A stretch of 64,000 nucleotides of DNA from Gracilibacillus kekensis (GTDB taxonomy: Bacteria > Bacillota > Bacilli > Bacillales > Amphibacillaceae). The stretch covers positions 1-64,000 of the forward strand of contig NZ_FRCZ01000011.1 of assembly GCF_900143085.1 (NCBI RefSeq), given 5' to 3'. Positions within the stretch are counted from its first letter, which is position 1. Each line of letters begins with the position of its first letter. Of this stretch, positions 59,973-64,000 are shown piece after piece. The notes beneath the pieces are model-generated. The model had not been told where the DNA came from. It worked only from the letters and a program-made list of their open reading frames with translations, and made no database searches. Position numbers and translations under genes: made by a program.

Positions 59973-60621
59973 GTTGATTCGCTCCTTTTACATTCTTTAA
60001 CTCGTTTTGTAAATGTTTAATTTCATCTTCCATTTCCTTTAAAACCTCACTAATCGGGTCTGGAAGTTTATGATGGTCTAAGTCTTTTCGTATTTTTTCA
60101 CCGTTTTGTATAACTACTCTTCCAGGTATACCGACCACAGTGGAGTGGTCTGGCACATCTTCTAATACAACGGAACCCGCTCCTATTTTCGAACTTTCGC
60201 CGATCGTGATCGACCCTAATACTTTTGCTCCTGTGGCAATTAATGCATTGTCTTTTATCGTTGGATGTCTTTTGCCTTTTTCTTTTCCAGTACCTCCTAA
60301 TGTTACTCCTTGATAAATGGTAACATTATCGCCAATCTCACACGTTTCACCAATCACGACTCCCATGCCATGATCGATAAAGAATCGTTTGCCAATTTTG
60401 GCCCCTGGATGGATCTCAATGCCAGTAAAGAAGCGGCTAATTTGTGAAATAACTCTGGCTAGAAAAAAGAATTTTTTTTGATAAAAGGCATGTGCCATAC
60501 GATGTGACCATATCGCATGCAATCCTGAATAGGTTAAGCAAACTTCAATATATGTTCGTGCTGCCGGGTCTTGATCAAAAACAACATCAATGTCCTGTTT
60601 GAGTAACTTAAAAAAACCCAA
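59962..60621 (-). CDS. cysE: Serine O-acetyltransferase CysE
   Basis: 219 residues; an N-terminal helical domain ([18 protein letters not shown]) and a left-handed beta-helix of hexapeptide repeats ([20 protein letters not shown]). It makes O-acetylserine, the cysteine precursor. TTG at 60621 follows GGGGGGA by about 6 nt and matches the usual length; the frame continues upstream to 60678. A 449-bp inverted-repeat element separates it from its T-box. Confidence 0.96.
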   Translation of the reverse strand: MGFFKLLKQDIDVVFDQDPAARTYIEVCLTYSGLHAIWSHRMAHAFYQKKFFFLARVISQISRFFTGIEIHPGAKIGKRFFIDHGMGVVIGETCEIGDNVTIYQGVTLGGTGKEKGKRHPTIKDNALIATGAKVLGSITIGESSKIGAGSVVLEDVPDHSTVVGIPGRVVIQNGEKIRKDLDHHKLPDPISEVLKEMEDEIKHLQNELKNVKGANQRDN

Positions 60622-60762
60622 AAACAATCCCCCCTGTATTAAGCTAATATATATAAATAAGACAAATAAATCTCCCACTTAACAGAAAATATTTTCATAA
60701 GACACAAACTGCGAAGTAATGAAAACTTCATCACATAAAGAATAATGATGAGTGAACTACCA

Positions 60763-60891
60763 CCGCTACGGAAAAACACTCCCTTTCCGGGGGCACGGCT
60801 TCAGCTAACTTTGAAAAGAAAGACACTTTTCAAAGTGGATCTTCAGCTCGTGCTGTTCCCCCAGGAGTGTCGCATTTTTCCTCCGCTTTGT
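60763..60891. repeat. R2 palindromic element, copy 3
   Basis: Arms GGAAAAACACTCC / GGAGTGTCGCATTTTTCC, then GGGGGCACG / CGTGCTGTTCCCCC, and a perfect 11-bp inner stem ACTTTGAAAAG (60808-60818) / CTTTTCAAAGT (60826-60836). The inner AGCTAACTTT...AAAGTGGATCTTCAG matches the R2 copies near 38 kb. Confidence 0.85.
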
Positions 60892-60977
60892 AGAGACCTC
60901 TGTTCAAGTAAGATGAAATAAGCATTCATATCAATATTCTAGCAATTACTTTATTTGTAGAACATTACTAAAGCGTA

Positions 60978-61093
60978 GTCCATTTACGTAGACTCTTGCG
61001 GGATCAGCGTCTTCCGAAGACCCCACAGGAAAAGCATTTTTTGCTTTTCTGAGGAGGCTGAGGTGACGCCCGCAGAAAGCGAAGTAAATGGAC
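60978..61093. repeat. Element A: Bacillaceae-type intergenic palindrome
   Basis: GTCCATTTAC (60978-60987) / GTAAATGGAC (61084-61093) is a perfect 10-bp outer stem. Inside are GCGGG / CCCGC and AAAAGCA / TGCTTTT stems and the motifs GACCCCACAGG and GAGGAGGCTGAGG. I recall very similar elements (…GAAGTGAATGGACGGAGC) scattered through many Bacillaceae genomes; their function is unknown to me. Confidence 0.75.
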
Positions 61094-61184
61094 GGAGCTT
61101 TTGCATTCCACTCATCATAATTTCAAAGTTTACAGTGACGTTACTTCGCAGTTTAGTTTTGGTGCGAAGTTATTAGGGCTATAT

Positions 61185-61430
61185 AAAAAGCGTCTCTGAG
61201 TTATGTAACTCAGAGACGCTTTTTTGCGCGGTTCCACTCTGTTTAGGGCAGTGCGATGCCCTCCACTTGAACCAATAACGGCGGTTAACCGTTTTTCCGT
61301 ACTCGTTTGTTCGGGAAAAAACTCAGAGGTGCATTTCAAAGACAAGTGCTTCAACCATTCTCAGCCTTAGATGGTTTTCTCTGTGCAAGCAGGTTTCCTT
61401 TTACTTCTCCTCATCCACGTTCTTTATTAC
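61185..61430 (-). ncRNA. T-box leader, cysteine-specific (cysE-cysS operon)
   Basis: On the minus strand, a stem I region begins near 61430 and the T-box sequence AGAGTGGAACCGCGC (about 61226-61240) precedes a strong terminator (AGCGTCTCTGAGTT 61190-61203 / AACTCAGAGACGCT 61207-61220, then T5). A specifier TGC (61331-61333) within GAAATGCACC is a Cys codon followed by C in a plausible specifier loop. Uncharged tRNA-Cys would favour the antiterminator and allow cysE-cysS transcription. Confidence 0.88.
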
Positions 61431-61435
61431 TTATT

Positions 61436-61462
61436 ATTATAGTGACTTTTGTAATTTTTGCT
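61436..61462 (-). promoter_or_regulatory. Probable promoter -10 region of the T-box/cysE transcript
   Basis: A perfect TATAAT (61436-61441 on the minus strand) lies just past the gltX stop and a few nt before the T-box leader. No good -35 is seen about 17 bp upstream, so the promoter call is tentative. Confidence 0.45.
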
Positions 61463-61464
61463 AC

Positions 61465-62931
61465 TTATTTGATTTGTGACAATACATCTTGCAGTCTTGC
61501 TTTCACAATTTCTGCACCTAAAAGGTGGATGGCATTTGGTAATTCAGGACCATGAACCTGGCCAGTTGTCGCCACGCGAATCGGCATAAATAATTTTTTA
61601 CCCTTTTGTTTGGTAGCTTTTTGGGTCGCTTTAATACTCGCCTTAATCTCTTCCGGGGATAGCTCTTCAATAGCACTAAACTGCTCTAGAAATCCTTCTA
61701 ATACTTCTGGCACTTGCTCTTCTTTTAATACCGCCATTGCTTCTTCATTATACTTAATTTCCTTTTTGAAAAATAAATCCGTTAATTCAACAATTTCTGC
61801 ACCGTAAGATAATTGATCATGATAAAGACTGATTAAATTTATAGCCCATTCTTTTTGCTCGTCCGTCATATTTTCTGGTAATTTACCTGCCTTGACTAAG
61901 TGTGGCAAGCTTAATTCTACTACTTCATCTAATGACGCTTGTTTAATATATTGGTTATTCATCCATTTTAGTTTCGCTGGATCAAAGATCGCTGGTGAGG
62001 TAGATAAGCGTTCCGGGTCAAATATATTAATAAATTCTTCTTGAGTAAATAATTCCTCTTCCCCAACCGGTGACCAGCCTAATAACGTAATAAAGTTAAA
62101 CAAAGCTTCTGGTATATATCCTAGATTTTTATATTGCTCAATAAATTGTAGGATATGCTCATCTCGTTTGCTTAGTTTCTTGCGATTTTCATTTAGAATC
62201 AATGTCATATGACCATATTGTGGGGCATCCCATCCAAACGCTTCAAATATCATCATTTGTTTTGGCGTATTTGAAATATGCTCTTCTCCACGTAACACAT
62301 GACTAATTTTCATTTGGTGATCATCAATTGCTACCGCGAAATTGTAAGTTGGAATTCCGTTCTTTTTCACCATTACCCAATCACCAAAATCACTTGATTC
62401 AAAGGTGATCTTATCACGCACAATATCCTGGAATGCATATGTTTTACTTTCCGGGACACGGAATCGAATACTAGGTAGACGTCCTTCTGCTTCAAATTGT
62501 TTGATTTGTTCCGCTGTTAGATCGCGATGAGCACCTGAATACTTAGGAACTTGTCCGTTAGCACGTTGCTCTTCCCGCTCTTTATCTAATTCTTCTTCCG
62601 TCATATAACATTTATAAGCTAACCCACGCTCTAATAATTCATCAACATATTTCTGATAAATATCCAGACGTTCTGTTTGACGATATGGGCCATAATCTCC
62701 ACCGATATCAGCCCCTTCGTCCCATTCTAATCCAAGCCACTTTAAATAACGTAATTGACTTTCTTCTCCACCTTCTACATTACGCTTATCATCCGTATCC
62801 TCTGTACGAATTATAAACTTTCCACCTAAATGTTTTGCATATAAATAATTAAAAAGTGCTGTTCTTGCATTACCGATGTGAAGATGTCCTGTTGGACTTG
62901 GTGCATAACGCACACGTACTTCGTTTGTCAT
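61465..62931 (-). CDS. gltX: Glutamyl-tRNA synthetase
   Basis: 488 residues; class I HIGH ([14 protein letters not shown]) and KMSKS-like KLSKRDEHI motifs, with the all-helical anticodon domain of bacterial GluRS. In Bacilli it also charges tRNA-Gln for later amidation by GatCAB. The ATG at 62931 follows GGAGGG by 9 nt; the frame extends upstream without a ribosome-binding site. Confidence 0.97.
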   Translation of the reverse strand: MTNEVRVRYAPSPTGHLHIGNARTALFNYLYAKHLGGKFIIRTEDTDDKRNVEGGEESQLRYLKWLGLEWDEGADIGGDYGPYRQTERLDIYQKYVDELLERGLAYKCYMTEEELDKEREEQRANGQVPKYSGAHRDLTAEQIKQFEAEGRLPSIRFRVPESKTYAFQDIVRDKITFESSDFGDWVMVKKNGIPTYNFAVAIDDHQMKISHVLRGEEHISNTPKQMMIFEAFGWDAPQYGHMTLILNENRKKLSKRDEHILQFIEQYKNLGYIPEALFNFITLLGWSPVGEEELFTQEEFINIFDPERLSTSPAIFDPAKLKWMNNQYIKQASLDEVVELSLPHLVKAGKLPENMTDEQKEWAINLISLYHDQLSYGAEIVELTDLFFKKEIKYNEEAMAVLKEEQVPEVLEGFLEQFSAIEELSPEEIKASIKATQKATKQKGKKLFMPIRVATTGQVHGPELPNAIHLLGAEIVKARLQDVLSQIK

Positions 62932-63020
62932 TGTGAGTGTCCCTCCAAATATATATTTATATATCGATCGATTTTCAACTGTACCCATTTTATCATTATC
63001 TCGGATAAAATGTTATGTTT

Positions 63021-63497
63021 TTATTTTTTGATTAGTAGGACGATTGCTTGAGCTGCGATGCCCTCTTTTCTCCCTGCAAAGCCTAACTTTTCTGTTGTTG
63101 TCGCCTTTACATTTACCTGGTCACTATTGCATTCTAATAGACGTGCTATATTCTCTCTGATTGGTTCTATGAATGGTGCAAGCTTTGGAGCCTGAGCGAT
63201 TACCGTACAATCGACATTGCCGAGCGTATAACCCTTTTGTTCAACTATTTTCCATACTTCCTGTAATAACTTTTGTGAATCTGCATCTTTAAATGCTGGA
63301 TCCGTATCAGGGAAGTGCTTACCGATATCTCCTTCACCAATTGCCCCTAAACAGGCATCAGTAATTGTATGTAGCAGTACGTCTGCATCTGAATGTCCTA
63401 AAAGGCCATAATCATGAGGGATATCTACTCCACCTATAATACATGGTCTATTCTCTACTAATTGATGAACATCAAATCCTTGTCCAATCCGAAACAT
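63021..63497 (-). CDS. ispF: 2-C-methyl-D-erythritol 2,4-cyclodiphosphate synthase
   Basis: 158 residues; metal ligands in GQGFDVHQL and [13 protein letters not shown], and [16 protein letters not shown] near the end. It performs the fifth step of the MEP isoprenoid pathway, using the product of IspE. Its ATG overlaps the ispD stop by 1 nt, so the consecutive genes are translationally coupled. Confidence 0.98.
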   Translation of the reverse strand: MFRIGQGFDVHQLVENRPCIIGGVDIPHDYGLLGHSDADVLLHTITDACLGAIGEGDIGKHFPDTDPAFKDADSQKLLQEVWKIVEQKGYTLGNVDCTVIAQAPKLAPFIEPIRENIARLLECNSDQVNVKATTTEKLGFAGRKEGIAAQAIVLLIKK

Positions 63498-64000
63498 TAC
63501 TTTTCCTCCTGTCGGTTTAAAATCATCTCTGCTCGCATAATATCCTCTGGGGTAGTTAATTTAACGTTATGATAAGTACCCTCGACAATTTCAACCGGTT
63601 CATTTAATACTTCTACTAAAGATACATCATCTGTACCCAAAAAGTTAGCGGAAATCGCATTTTCATGTGCCTTTTTAATTAAATCATACTGAAAGGCTTG
63701 AGGCGTTTGGGCTGCCCACAGGGTCGAACGATCTACTGTTTCGACATTATCCCCGTTTTTTCTTTTTATTGTATCTGTCACTGGCACTGCTAATAATGCG
63801 GCTTTTTTCTGAGTGGCAGCTTGTGCTAAAGCATGTAAGTGTTCCTCATTAACAAAAGGTCTTGCACCGTCATGAATCATGATAATTCGCTCTTGTTCTT
63901 CCGACTTTACTGCAAGCAATCCTTTATATCCACTTTCTTGTCGCTCTTTACCACCCTCGACAAGTGTAACTTGATTATTCCAAAGATAATTAGCTAATAA
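63497..64000 (-). CDS. ispD: 2-C-methyl-D-erythritol 4-phosphate cytidylyltransferase (5' end outside window)
   Basis: The last 167 residues are visible; the frame is open to the right edge. The motif [16 protein letters not shown], the HDGARPFV segment and the ATPQAF-like AQTPQAFQY identify the CTP-transferase. It makes CDP-methylerythritol in the MEP pathway. The N-terminal nucleotide-binding loop lies beyond base 64000. Confidence 0.95.
   Translation of the reverse strand, partial: LLANYLWNNQVTLVEGGKERQESGYKGLLAVKSEEQERIIMIHDGARPFVNEEHLHALAQAATQKKAALLAVPVTDTIKRKNGDNVETVDRSTLWAAQTPQAFQYDLIKKAHENAISANFLGTDDVSLVEVLNEPVEIVEGTYHNVKLTTPEDIMRAEMILNRQEEK

Larger units (their letters stand above)
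60706..61154. mobile_element. 449-bp composite element with 14-bp terminal inverted repeats (MITE-like)
   Basis: The ends AAACTGCGAAGTAA (60706-60719) and TTACTTCGCAGTTT (61141-61154) are perfect inverted repeats. A second pair, ATGATGAGTG (60745-60754) / CACTCATCAT (61109-61118), lies inside. The interior carries R2 copy 3 and the palindromic element A. No gene is present and no clear target duplication was seen. A non-autonomous, mobilised element is one reading; a large processed RNA structure is another. Confidence 0.65.

Noticed and set aside
61130-61555. Open frames over the T-box region (minus 61130-61354 and plus 61307-61555)
   Set aside because: They overlap the T-box, its terminator and the gltX 3' end; there are no start signals.
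62932-63010. Promoter TTGAAA-N17-TATATA before gltX
   Set aside because: Its predicted start would fall on the gltX ribosome-binding site, leaving almost no leader, so it is unlikely to be used.

Overview
The window comes from a low-GC Gram-positive, spore-forming member of the Bacillaceae, most likely a salt-adapted genus of the Oceanobacillus/Gracilibacillus/Virgibacillus type. The evidence is the Bacillus-type gene order around the ribosomal superoperon, the sporulation and germination genes (sigH, gerD, cwlD, pdaB, kbaA), strong AGGAGG ribosome-binding sites with many TTG/GTG starts, zinc-type S14, AT-rich sigma-A promoters, and very acidic exported proteins. The genus is inferred; no 16S sequence is present.

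Nearly all core genes are on the minus strand, so in transcription order the window runs from right to left: ispD-ispF, gltX, a Cys-specific T-box, cysE-cysS-mrnC-rlmB-rae1, sigH, rpmG-secE-nusG, rplKAJL, rsmC, rpoBC, rplGB-rpsL-rpsG-fusA-tuf, the S10/spc/alpha cluster (rpsJ to rplQ), ecfA1A2T-truA, rplM-rpsI, then cwlD, salA, gerD, kbaA, pdaB. At the left edge there is a tandem promoter region and leader of an rRNA operon whose 16S gene lies outside the window.

Between rpsI and cwlD (about 5.2-18.7 kb) is an accessory segment where Bacillus subtilis has only ybaJ-ybaK. It holds a TRAP-TAXI transporter operon, a pair of CNNM/CBS (YhdP/YhdT-like) ion-transport proteins flanking a MerR regulator, an HxlR-controlled luciferase-like monooxygenase/flavin reductase operon, a DJ-1/PfpI stress protein, an EamA exporter, and a decayed patch with small membrane proteins, apparent toxin/immunity remnants and a 3' fragment of a tyrosine recombinase next to rpsI.

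Regulation can be read in unusual detail: sigma-A promoters for rrn, rplM, rpoA, rpsJ, tuf, rpoB, rplJ, rplK and sigH; L13 and L10 autoregulatory leaders; a T-box; a MerR-type 19-bp-spacer promoter; an HxlR-type operator between -35 and -10; and a sigma-B-like promoter.

The most distinctive content is intergenic. At least three families of dispersed palindromic elements occupy operon junctions: R1 (two copies, both directly abutting a terminator T-tract), R2 (three copies, including an inverted pair after tuf and one inside a 449-bp element with perfect 14-bp terminal inverted repeats lodged between the T-box terminator and cysE), and R3 (copies after cwlD, before salA, after rpoB and after rpoC). 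They are non-coding, strongly structured, and of unknown function.
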